Of a stretch of DNA of 5,231 nt, positions 1 to 5,231 are shown one piece after another; position 1 is the stretch's first letter, and every line of letters begins with the position of its first letter. A program made the position numbers and the translations under genes. The DNA is from Competibacteraceae bacterium UBA2788 (lineage in GTDB: Bacteria; Pseudomonadota; Gammaproteobacteria; Competibacterales; Competibacteraceae), in assembly GCA_002352185.1 (NCBI GenBank), contig DEHY01000115.1:1882-7112 (forward strand), given 5' to 3'. The notes beneath the pieces were generated by a model, which searched no databases, was not told where the DNA came from, and saw nothing but the letters and a program-made list of their open reading frames with translations.

Positions 1-759
1 GCGGAACTGCTCAGTCTCGGCGCTTTGCTCGACCGGTTGCCGAAACAACTCTCCGGCGGTCAGCGGCAGCGGGTCGCCATGGGGCGGGCGCTGGTGCGGC
101 AACCGGCGGCATTCCTGATGGATGAGCCGCTGTCGAATCTGGATGCCCGCTTGCGGGTGCAAATCCGTTCTGAACTCAGCGAGCTGCTGGATCGATTAGG
201 CGCAACCACGCTTTACGTCACCCACGATCAATCCGAGGCGATGACGCTGGGCGACCGGGTGGCGGTGATGGATCGAGGCCGCCTGCAACAGATCGCGCCG
301 CCGCAGGAATTGTACGAGCGGCCCGCCAATGCCTTTGTGGCCGGGTTTATCGGCAACCCGCCGATGAATCTGTTCCCGGTTCGGGTCGTTTCCGCCAGCG
401 CTGGCGTGCAGCTTCATCTGGGCGAGCAAACCCTGCCGTTATCGGCGCCGATAGCGAATTGCCGACAGGATGCGCCGCTGACCGCCGGCATCCGGCCTGA
501 ACATCTGCGTCTCGCCAGCGACGGCCTGCGCGCAACGGTCAGCATCACTGAATATCTGGGCCATGAAACACTGCTGTATGCGCGGATTAGCAGGATGGAC
601 GCGCCGGGTTCGATGCTGGTGGCGCGACTGCCCGGCATCCAGATTTTCCATCCGGGCGATACCGTTCGCCTGAGCCTGGATCCGATGCGCCTCCACTTTT
701 TTGGCAGGGATGGCGCAGCGCTGGATCATGGGAGCGCCGACGCCCCTTCCTGCCGATAA
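1..759 (+). CDS. Sugar ABC transporter ATP-binding protein, MalK/UgpC type (5' end missing)
   Basis: This is the nucleotide-binding subunit of a carbohydrate ABC importer, which hydrolyses ATP on the cytoplasmic face to drive sugar uptake through two permeases and a binding protein. The frame is open from base 1, so the gene starts outside the window and the Walker A loop is not visible; 252 residues remain, against about 360 for the family. In visible numbering, the signature LSGGQ is at 17-21 followed by RQRVAMGRAL, Walker B with the catalytic Glu is LMDEP (D41, E42), the D-loop SNLD is at 45-48, and the H-loop is VTHDQ (H75). After about residue 105 comes the MalK-type linker AGFIGNPPMN, then an OB/TOBE-like region with the typical IRPEHL motif. 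The frame ends in TAA, 23 bases before the GH1 gene, so the two are probably one operon. The neighbour suggests a beta-glucoside or oligosaccharide substrate, but the ATPase alone cannot show this; such ATPases sometimes serve several transporters. Class assignment is very sure, substrate is not. Confidence 0.95.
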   Translation, partial: AELLSLGALLDRLPKQLSGGQRQRVAMGRALVRQPAAFLMDEPLSNLDARLRVQIRSELSELLDRLGATTLYVTHDQSEAMTLGDRVAVMDRGRLQQIAPPQELYERPANAFVAGFIGNPPMNLFPVRVVSASAGVQLHLGEQTLPLSAPIANCRQDAPLTAGIRPEHLRLASDGLRATVSITEYLGHETLLYARISRMDAPGSMLVARLPGIQIFHPGDTVRLSLDPMRLHFFGRDGAALDHGSADAPSCR

Positions 760-782
760 CCTCTGCTCTGGAATGTTCCGTC

Positions 783-2147
783 ATGTCCGCCCACTCGCTA
801 TTTCCTGCCGATTTCCTCTGGGGCGCCGCCACCTCGGCGTATCAAATTGAAGGATCGCCCTTGGCCGATGGCGCCGGGCCAAGCATCTGGCACGAGTTCG
901 CCCATACGCCGGGCCGGGTTCACCACAACGAAACCGGCGATGTGGCCTGTGACCACTACCACCGCTACCGGGACGATGTGGCGTTGATGCGCGAACTGGG
1001 ACTCAACGCCTATCGCTTCAGCGTATCGTGGAGCCGGGTGTTGCCCCAAGGGCGAGGGCCGGTCAATCGGCGTGGGCTGAATTTCTACGAGCGGCTGGTG
1101 GATGCGCTGCTGGAACAGGGCGTCCAGCCGATGTTGACGCTGTATCACTGGGATTTGCCGGCGGCGCTGGATCGCCTGGGTGGCTGGCTCAATCCCGATA
1201 GCGCCCACTGGTTCGCCGACTACGCACGGATCCTGTTCCGGGCGCTGGATGATCGGGTGAAGCTGTGGGTCACGCTGAACGAGCCGTGGGTGGTAGTGGA
1301 TGGCGGCTATCTGCATGGCGTTCTCGCTCCGGGCCAGCGCAATCCCTACGCCGCCCCCATCGCCGCCCACCACCTGCTACGGGCGCACGCCGCCGCAGTG
1401 CAAGCCTACCGGGCCGAAGGCCGGCATCAAATCGGGCTGGTGGTCAATCTGGAGCCAAAATATCCGGCCACGGAAACGGTCGAGGATTTAAACGCCACCA
1501 TGCGCGCCGACGCCGATTTCAACCGCCACTATCTCGATCCGGTGTTTTTGGGGAGCTACCCACCGGAACTGGCGGACATCTTCGGCGCGGCCTGGCCGAC
1601 ATTTCCCGACGCCGATTTGGATTTCATCCGCCAGCCGCTGGATTTTCTCGGCATCAACTATTACAGCCGACAGGTGGTGCGGCACGATCCCGGCGCGTGG
1701 CCTTTGGCAGTCGCCAAAGTGCGGCAGGATCGGCAGACCCACACCGGCCTGGACTGGGAGGTGTATCCGCAAGGACTGACCGACATTCTGCAATGGGTCG
1801 CCAGCCGGTACGGCGCGCTGCCGCTGTACATCACCGAGAACGGCGCGGCCTTCTACGATCCGCCCCAGGCGGAGGGTGAAGTGGACGATCCGCTGCGGCG
1901 GCGCTACCTGCGCGATCATCTGTGTGCGGCGCTGGCGGCTCGACAAAACGGGGTGAATCTGCGCGGCTATTTCGCCTGGTCGCTGCTGGACAATTTCGAG
2001 TGGGCTTATGGCTATTCGCAACGCTTCGGCCTGATCCATGTGGACTACGCAACGCAGCAACGGACCTTTAAAGCCAGCGCCCGGTTTTACGCCGAGGTCA
2101 TTCGCAGCCACGGTGGCGTCCTGTTCACGGACGGCGCTGGAATGTAG
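783..2147 (+). CDS. GH1 beta-glucosidase (cytoplasmic)
   Basis: This is a glycoside hydrolase family 1 enzyme, a retaining beta-glycosidase that releases glucose (or a similar sugar) from the non-reducing end of beta-linked oligosaccharides or aryl glycosides. At 454 residues it is full length for a single-domain (beta/alpha)8 GH1 enzyme. The N-terminal FLWGAATSAYQIEG carries the sugar-binding Q21; H122-W123 lie in LYHWDLP; the acid/base is E167 in TLNEPW, next to N166; NYY is at 292-294; the nucleophile is E352 in YITENG; and WSLLDNFEWAYGYSQRFG (399-416) supplies the subsite -1 residues W399, E406 and W407. No catalytic residue is missing. There is no signal peptide, so the enzyme acts in the cytoplasm on imported sugar. 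The ATG at 783 fits the usual family N-terminus; the ribosome site is weak (GGAA at 770-773), which suits translational coupling to the ATPase gene just upstream. Exact specificity (glucoside, galactoside or fucoside; cellobiose or other) cannot be read from sequence. Confidence 0.97.
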   Translation: MSAHSLFPADFLWGAATSAYQIEGSPLADGAGPSIWHEFAHTPGRVHHNETGDVACDHYHRYRDDVALMRELGLNAYRFSVSWSRVLPQGRGPVNRRGLNFYERLVDALLEQGVQPMLTLYHWDLPAALDRLGGWLNPDSAHWFADYARILFRALDDRVKLWVTLNEPWVVVDGGYLHGVLAPGQRNPYAAPIAAHHLLRAHAAAVQAYRAEGRHQIGLVVNLEPKYPATETVEDLNATMRADADFNRHYLDPVFLGSYPPELADIFGAAWPTFPDADLDFIRQPLDFLGINYYSRQVVRHDPGAWPLAVAKVRQDRQTHTGLDWEVYPQGLTDILQWVASRYGALPLYITENGAAFYDPPQAEGEVDDPLRRRYLRDHLCAALAARQNGVNLRGYFAWSLLDNFEWAYGYSQRFGLIHVDYATQQRTFKASARFYAEVIRSHGGVLFTDGAGM

Positions 2148-2168
2148 GGCTTGATCCTGTCCAGCGCC
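2133..2168. repeat. Inverted repeat across the GH1 stop codon
   Basis: GGCGCTGG (2133-2140) is the exact reverse complement of CCAGCGCC (2161-2168), leaving a 20-base loop that includes the GH1 stop codon (2145-2147). Inside the loop AGG (2146-2148) can pair with CCT (2156-2158), which would lengthen the hairpin. No T-run follows on either strand, so it is not a classical intrinsic terminator. It could be a 3'-end stabilising hairpin between two convergent genes, or chance in GC-rich DNA. Confidence 0.45.
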
Positions 2169-2204
2169 ACAAGCTATAGCAATCCTAAGCCGCTTGGAGC
2201 ATCA

Positions 2205-2891
2205 CTAGGCCGCTAACTGCATGAGGGGTACGGGTTGGGGCGTAACAGCGGAGATGAACCGCCGGGCCAACCGGCCAGCCGGCGTATCCTCATCATTATT
2301 GACGGAATAGCCGCGTTCCGCCGCTTGCTGCTGGATGAGTTCCATTCGCGCCTGCATGGCCATCCGGCTGGCCTGAGCCGCAATGGCAATATCCTGGCCG
2401 GATGGATCAGCGGGGGCCAGGGCGGCAGCCCGAACCGCCTGGGCCTTTTGCAGAGTCTCCTCAGGAGTCTTGCCCGGCGAGATATCGATATTGACGTGAC
2501 CGCCAATAGCATAATTCTGTCCGTCCGGGCCGCGCTGATAGCTATAACTGGGACCGCCCTGGGCCAAGCCACCACTTGCGGCCATATGCGCCATCTCGTG
2601 CTGGCGCACCTTCAAGTCGCGCTGCTTCAACTTGCGCACCAGGGCCAGATCTGCTTCGCTCAACAGGGGTTTACTACTAACGGCTCCGGAAACCGCTTTG
2701 TCCGCGCCCGTCGCGGGCTTGCTCCGAGGGGTTCTGCGGTCGGCGCTGACGTTGTTTTCCGTCTCCGATTGACCTAGTGTGGCCGTGCGCAGACCGCCCG
2801 GCTGCTCATAACCCCCCGTCCGTGGATAGCCGCCGCTGCGAGTCCACTGCGGGTAAGCGAGATCAGGACGAACGCTTAAATGCTGGATCAT
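2205..2891 (-). CDS. SprA-related putative zinc metalloprotease
   Basis: This 228-residue protein (from the preferred start) resembles the SprA-related family of putative metalloproteases; its cellular role is not established to my knowledge. The key motif is HEMAH at 98-102 (H98, E99, H102), an HExxH zinc site in the context VRQHEMAHMAASGG. A conserved-looking stretch follows: GPSYSYQRGPDGQNYAIGGH (113-132), then VNIDISPG. H132 is a possible third metal ligand. A helical, alanine-rich segment with PADPSGQD and ASRMAMQARMEL runs from about 141 to 192. Residues 12-75 are polar, Gly/Pro-rich and probably disordered, with a repeated GGY motif (GGYPRTGGYEQPGG). No signal peptide or membrane helix is visible, so cytoplasmic location or non-classical export is possible. 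The frame continues upstream to a TTG at 2921, but that start has no Shine-Dalgarno site, whereas ATG 2891 has AGGAAG just upstream. The gene is convergent with the GH1 gene and divergent from the rod-like gene. Peptidase activity is inferred from the motif only. Confidence 0.85.
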   Translation of the reverse strand: MIQHLSVRPDLAYPQWTRSGGYPRTGGYEQPGGLRTATLGQSETENNVSADRRTPRSKPATGADKAVSGAVSSKPLLSEADLALVRKLKQRDLKVRQHEMAHMAASGGLAQGGPSYSYQRGPDGQNYAIGGHVNIDISPGKTPEETLQKAQAVRAAALAPADPSGQDIAIAAQASRMAMQARMELIQQQAAERGYSVNNDEDTPAGRLARRFISAVTPQPVPLMQLAA

Positions 2892-2896
2892 CGCGG

Positions 2897-2902
2897 CTTC
2901 CT
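2897..2902 (-). promoter_or_regulatory. Shine-Dalgarno site selecting ATG 2891
   Basis: On the minus strand AGGAAG is followed by CCGCG and then ATG, a five-base gap. The upstream in-frame TTG at 2921 is preceded by CGCGCATTGCT with no purine-rich site. This decides the start of the SprA-related gene and shortens it by 10 residues. Confidence 0.7.
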
Positions 2903-2987
2903 GAACGGGGTTTGTTTCCAAAGCAATGCGCGAAAAATCGGGAACTCAAGAAGCGCCATACAAAAAAACCGACTCTATTTTGAACCT

Positions 2988-3006
2988 TGGCTGGCAAAAA
3001 CAGCCA
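2988..3006. repeat. Short inverted repeat in the divergent intergenic region
   Basis: TGGCTG (2988-2993) and CAGCCA (3001-3006) are perfect 6-bp arms around the 7-base loop GCAAAAA. They sit between the divergent SprA-related gene and the rod-like gene, directly beside the AT-rich stretch 3008-3027. The position would suit a regulator-binding site or a weak hairpin in a leader transcript. No regulator can be named, and a 6-bp repeat may be chance. Confidence 0.35.
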
Positions 3007-3020
3007 GAATTTTATAAAAT
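2991..3020 (+). promoter_or_regulatory. Possible sigma70-type promoter for the rod-like gene
   Basis: CTGGCA (2991-2996, four of six matches to TTGACA) and TAAAAT (3015-3020, five of six to TATAAT) are separated by 18 bases. The first box overlaps the inverted repeat, so a protein bound there could block RNA polymerase. An overlapping TATAAA (3013-3018) is an alternative -10 box. Transcription would start near 3027, leaving a leader of about 38 bases. The call is weak because AT-rich DNA readily yields such boxes; no clear sigma28 or sigma54 promoter was found. Confidence 0.3.
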
Positions 3021-3054
3021 AAAAAATGTCTAATCAGTAGAACTAATGTATTAT

Positions 3055-3058
3055 GGAG
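3055..3058 (+). promoter_or_regulatory. Shine-Dalgarno site selecting ATG 3065
   Basis: GGAG lies six bases before ATG 3065. The in-frame ATGs at 3053 and 3059 overlap or follow it too closely to use it, and ATG 3053 has only AT-rich sequence upstream. This site therefore favours the third in-frame ATG, giving a protein that begins MIDSISSG. Confidence 0.7.
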
Positions 3059-3064
3059 ATGCAG

Positions 3065-3307
3065 ATGATCGATTCGATTTCATCGGGCGTTTCGGTGATC
3101 CAGGCAGGCATGAGTCGTCTGGAGCAGAGCGCGCAAACCATCGCCCGTCAATCAATAACCAATCCCGCGTCACCCGCTTCCACCGCTGGGGATCTGATCC
3201 AACCCCTGATCGAGCAGCAACAGGCGCTGTACCAGGTTCAAGCCGGAGTCAAGGTGATCCAGACCAACAACAACCTGCTCGGCAGCCTGTTCGATATGTT
3301 CGCCTGA
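3065..3307 (+). CDS. Small flagellar rod/hook-like protein (mini axial protein)
   Basis: This predicted 80-residue protein is built from two helical ends joined by a short linker. Residues 4-29 (SISSGVSVIQAGMSRLEQSA and on) resemble the N-terminal helix of flagellar rod and hook proteins, where a small-residue helix precedes a conserved Asn-Ile-Ala-Asn motif; here QTIARQS replaces that motif. Residues 31-42 form a Ser/Pro/Thr/Ala linker. Residues 44-79 (LIQPLIEQQQALYQVQAGVK, then VIQTNNNLLGSLFDMF) resemble the C-terminal rod/hook helix, typically with an EAQRAYEAN segment, a VI-T motif and a closing LL. The large middle domain of true FlgB, FlgC, FlgF or FlgG is absent. It has no signal peptide and no membrane helix. 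It is too complete (good ribosome site, clean start and stop) to look like a decaying fragment. The role is unknown; it could be an axial-structure accessory or an exported substrate. The rod resemblance is by eye; that it is a real gene is more certain than its function. Confidence 0.78.
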   Translation: MIDSISSGVSVIQAGMSRLEQSAQTIARQSITNPASPASTAGDLIQPLIEQQQALYQVQAGVKVIQTNNNLLGSLFDMFA

Positions 3308-3311
3308 GACT

Positions 3312-3362
3312 CCACGCTCCGCGCACCGGGTCTTTCCTCTCCATCCAGCGGCCACGCTCCGC
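3312..3362. repeat. 11-bp direct repeat, 40-bp period
   Basis: CCACGCTCCGC occurs at 3312-3322 and again at 3352-3362, exactly 40 bases apart, in the spacer between two convergent genes. The second copy is preceded by GCGG (3348-3351), which can pair with CCGC (3359-3362) in a weak hairpin. There are only two copies, so this is not an array. It may be a remnant of local duplication or a small dispersed repeat. The spacer (3308-3433) has no convincing gene or intrinsic terminator. Confidence 0.5.
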
Positions 3363-3433
3363 ATTGCGTCAGATAAAACCTCGCTTCCCCACAGTTTTTC
3401 ATTGCATCTTTTCCGCCGGGTAACGCGCTCCTT

Positions 3434-5089
3434 TCAAGCATACGGATTGTCGGCAGGCGTTGCCTGAAACTCGCGCAGGTACTGTTTCAGGCTGCCGGGG
3501 GTTCCGCAGACGAACAGGGTGTCGTCCGGGTGTACCCGGAAGGCATCATCAAACTTGACGAAAACGGTCTGATCCCGCTCCACCGCCACTACGGCGGCCC
3601 CGGTTCGCTCGCGCACCTGAGCGCGCCACGGGTGTGCGCCTACCAGCGCGCCCGCCGCCACCCGGATGAATTTGAGGCGCTGTTCAACCGCGACCGTCTT
3701 TTCGCCAAGAAGATGGTAAGCGAGAATTTGCCCCGCGACCTGACCCACCGACAAGGCGAAGTCCGCGCCCGCCTGATACAGCCGTGGAATATTCGGCGCC
3801 CGATTGACCCGGACGATGAGCGGAACTTCCGGCGCGTAATCACGAACCACCGCCGTGGCGAACACCCCTTCGCTATCGTTACTCAACGCCAGCACCACCG
3901 CGCTCGCGGCGCGTGCGTTGGCCCGGGCCAGTGTCGCGTGTTCGAGGACGTTACCGACGATGTCAACCCCGGGAGCCAGTTGCTGGTCAATCACAATCGT
4001 GAGTTCGTGGGCGTCGCGCAGCATTTCCACCACCTTGCCGCCGACGGTGCCGTAACCGGCCACCACGATGGGGCCGGTGCGGCGAATCGGCGCGGCCAGA
4101 CGCTCGACTTGCGTCAGATGGGTATGGGCGCCCACCGCGACCAGAATCGCGCCCGGTTCAATGCAGGTGTCCGGCCCGGTGACGACGCTGAAGTTGCCGC
4201 CATGCCACTGGCCGATCACCGTCACGCCGTGACGTTCGCGCAATCGCAATTCGCCAAGGCGTTGCCCGGCCAGCGGGCTGTCCGCCCGAACCCGGAATTC
4301 GGCCAGGCCCACCTGTGCGCTGAGCAGGTGCAGTCCCTCCGCCGGGGGACTGATGCGGGTGCTGGCCCGCGCCGCCAGCGCCGCGCCGAGGACATGGGTC
4401 GGAGTGAACACGGCGGATGCACCCACCTTCAACATCGGTGGCCGGTACAGGGGATCATTGGCCAGCGCGTAAATCGGACCGCCAAAACCCAGTTCGCGGG
4501 CGATCAGAATACAGATCGCGTTGGCGTGGTCGCCAGCATTAGCCACTACCGCCTGCGCCCGCTCCACGCCTGCCAGCACCCCTGGATCTTCGTCAAGCGC
4601 GCCGAAAACGACCGGATAGCCCCGATCCCGCAGGCTGCGGGCCAGCGCCATGTCCTCTTCAAAAATCACGAACGCCGCGCCGACGCGCTGAAATTCCTCC
4701 AGCAGCGAGTCAATCGTGGGGCCATAACGATAGAACAGCACACGGCCCGCCATCAGCGGCAGCGTGTGCGGCAGCCGCATCTCGAAGCGTTCTTCAATGT
4801 AGGGCAGCACGTACACGGGGAAGACCAGCACCAGGAAAAACATGCCGACGAACTGGGTCAGGATGATAAACAGGATCATGACCGGATGTTTCCAAGGGGC
4901 GTAGGCGCCGTATCCGGTGGTGGTCAGGGTCTCGGAAGCCCATTCCAGACTGGACCAGAAATCAATGGGTTTGCCTTCCAGATAGGTCGAACCGATCTGG
5001 TAAATGCTGCCGAAGATCAGTACCGCCGTTGGCATGCTGACGAGCAGCGCCATCAAACGCCAGGTCGAACGCTGAAACCGTTGGGGCAC
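3434..5089 (-). CDS. Two-helix potassium channel with tandem RCK (TrkA) domains
   Basis: This is a predicted inner-membrane K+ channel whose cytoplasmic RCK units gate the pore on binding nucleotide or ions. From the preferred GTG start it has 551 residues: TM1 about 12-33, pore helix and filter SLEWASETLTTTGYG (47-61, filter TTGYG at 57-61), and TM2 about 68-95. RCK unit 1 has an N-lobe at about 114-235 and a C-lobe at about 256-330. RCK unit 2 starts at 339 (IVVAGYGTVGGKVVEML) with a full GxGxxG at 345-350 and acidic D368, and ends with a C-lobe at about 466-540. In unit 1 the glycine loop reads YRYGPT (120-125), so nucleotide binding there may be lost or altered. One pore plus two RCK units per chain matches the GsuK type of bacterial channel. 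The frame extends upstream to a GTG at 5161, but that start lacks a ribosome site, whereas GTG 5089 has a strong one and opens just before TM1. No voltage-sensor helices are present, and the gene appears to be monocistronic. Confidence 0.93.
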   Translation of the reverse strand: MPQRFQRSTWRLMALLVSMPTAVLIFGSIYQIGSTYLEGKPIDFWSSLEWASETLTTTGYGAYAPWKHPVMILFIILTQFVGMFFLVLVFPVYVLPYIEERFEMRLPHTLPLMAGRVLFYRYGPTIDSLLEEFQRVGAAFVIFEEDMALARSLRDRGYPVVFGALDEDPGVLAGVERAQAVVANAGDHANAICILIARELGFGGPIYALANDPLYRPPMLKVGASAVFTPTHVLGAALAARASTRISPPAEGLHLLSAQVGLAEFRVRADSPLAGQRLGELRLRERHGVTVIGQWHGGNFSVVTGPDTCIEPGAILVAVGAHTHLTQVERLAAPIRRTGPIVVAGYGTVGGKVVEMLRDAHELTIVIDQQLAPGVDIVGNVLEHATLARANARAASAVVLALSNDSEGVFATAVVRDYAPEVPLIVRVNRAPNIPRLYQAGADFALSVGQVAGQILAYHLLGEKTVAVEQRLKFIRVAAGALVGAHPWRAQVRERTGAAVVAVERDQTVFVKFDDAFRVHPDDTLFVCGTPGSLKQYLREFQATPADNPYA

Positions 5090-5096
5090 GTTGTGT

Positions 5097-5103
5097 CTCT
5101 CCT
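5097..5103 (-). promoter_or_regulatory. Shine-Dalgarno site selecting GTG 5089
   Basis: On the minus strand AGGAGAG is followed by seven bases (ACACAAC) and then GTG at 5089. This is the strongest ribosome site in the window. The in-frame GTG at 5161 would add 24 polar, Arg-rich residues and has no comparable site upstream. Confidence 0.78.
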
Positions 5104-5179
5104 GAAAGGCTGCGGGTCGTCCGCCCTGGCGGTCATCGCGGATTTGTCGGCATCGCGGCACTCGATGACGGGAGCGATT

Positions 5180-5209
5180 TTGTGCAGCGCATCATTTATT
5201 TGCTATAAT
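5180..5209 (+). promoter_or_regulatory. Probable extended -10 promoter reading out of the window
   Basis: TATAAT (5204-5209) is a perfect -10 box and is preceded by TGC, giving an extended -10 element. A poor -35 box, TTGTGC (5180-5185), lies 18 bases upstream; extended -10 promoters often tolerate this. It would transcribe rightwards, away from the channel gene, into a gene beyond the window edge that cannot be seen here. Confidence 0.5.
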
Positions 5210-5217
5210 TTTTATAG
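5203..5217. repeat. Palindrome giving -10-like boxes on both strands
   Basis: CTATAA (5203-5208) and TTATAG (5212-5217) form a perfect inverted repeat around TTT. It presents TATAAT on the plus strand (5204-5209) and TATAAA on the minus strand (5216 to 5211). The minus-strand box points toward the channel gene, whose start is about 120 bases away. Its -35 region would fall at or past the window end, so only half of that promoter can be judged. Confidence 0.45.
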
Positions 5218-5231
5218 TTCGATGTTGATGA

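Noticed and set aside
798..1373. 191-codon open frame on the minus strand opposite the GH1 gene
   Set aside because: It lies wholly antisense to a gene with every GH1 catalytic motif, shows no recognisable domain and is rich in Arg, Gln, Pro and Ile as expected of the complement of GC-rich codons.
1265..1879. 204-codon open frame on the plus strand, shifted relative to the GH1 gene
   Set aside because: Its product is Arg/Ser/Gly-rich and low in complexity, typical of an out-of-frame reading of GC-rich DNA. The GH1 frame is intact through this region, so no frameshift is implied.
1488..2111. 207-codon open frame on the minus strand opposite the 3' half of the GH1 gene
   Set aside because: It is antisense to conserved GH1 sequence and has no recognisable family, so it is a composition effect.
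2235..2777. 180-codon open frame on the plus strand opposite the SprA-related gene
   Set aside because: The minus strand carries the HEMAH motif and family-like sequence with a good ribosome site; the plus-strand product has no recognisable feature.
2981..3010. Possible sigma54 (GG/GC) promoter in the divergent region, suggested by TGGC and TTGC elements
   Set aside because: On the minus strand the GG and GC pairs are eight bases apart rather than the required ten, and no properly spaced pair was found on the plus strand.
3015..3050. Possible sigma28 (flagellar) promoter before the rod-like gene, from a TAAA at 3015
   Set aside because: Nothing resembling GCCGATAA lies about 15 bases downstream of the TAAA.
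3065..3307. The rod-like gene as a degraded fragment of a full rod gene
   Set aside because: Both terminal helices are in one uninterrupted frame with a proper ribosome site and a short linker, and no remnant of the middle domain is seen in the flanks, so an intact small gene is more likely.
3308..3433. Intrinsic terminator between the convergent rod-like and channel genes
   Set aside because: T-runs occur (3396-3399 and nearby) but no stable GC-rich stem directly precedes them on either strand; the GCGG/CCGC stem is only 4 bp and not followed by T's.

Overview
The window is GC-rich (roughly 60% by eye) bacterial chromosomal DNA with closely packed genes and good Shine-Dalgarno sites. The gene types suggest a flagellated, heterotrophic proteobacterium, most likely gammaproteobacterial: a SprA-family HExxH protein, a small flagellar rod-like protein, a tandem-RCK potassium channel and a sugar ABC importer with a GH1 glycosidase. 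I cannot name the genus. A Competibacteraceae-like organism is only an impression.

Layout. (1) 1-2147, plus strand: the 3' end of a MalK/UgpC-type sugar ABC-transporter ATPase, cut by the window edge, followed after 23 bases by a complete cytoplasmic GH1 beta-glucosidase. This looks like the end of a sugar uptake and hydrolysis operon. (2) 2205-2891, minus strand: a SprA-related putative zinc metalloprotease, convergent with the GH1 gene. (3) 2892-3064: an AT-rich divergent intergenic region containing an inverted repeat and promoter-like sequences. (4) 3065-3307, plus strand: an 80-residue protein whose two ends resemble the N- and C-terminal helices of flagellar rod/hook axial proteins, with the middle missing. 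(5) 3308-3433: a short convergent spacer with an 11-bp direct repeat. (6) 3434-5089, minus strand: a two-helix potassium channel fused to two RCK regulatory units. (7) 5090-5231: upstream DNA of the channel gene, with a palindromic pair of -10-like boxes that could fire in both directions.

How they work together: the ATPase and the glucosidase probably form one pathway, with a beta-linked sugar imported intact and hydrolysed inside the cell. The SprA-like protein and the mini rod-like protein are divergent neighbours and may share a regulatory region. A functional link between them is inference. The potassium channel seems independent.

For three genes the longest open frame is probably not the true start. 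Shine-Dalgarno sites favour downstream starts at 2891 (ATG, minus), 3065 (ATG, plus) and 5089 (GTG, minus). No tRNA, rRNA, CRISPR array, insertion sequence or att site was seen. The best candidates for something little described are the mini rod-like protein and its divergent metalloprotease neighbour.
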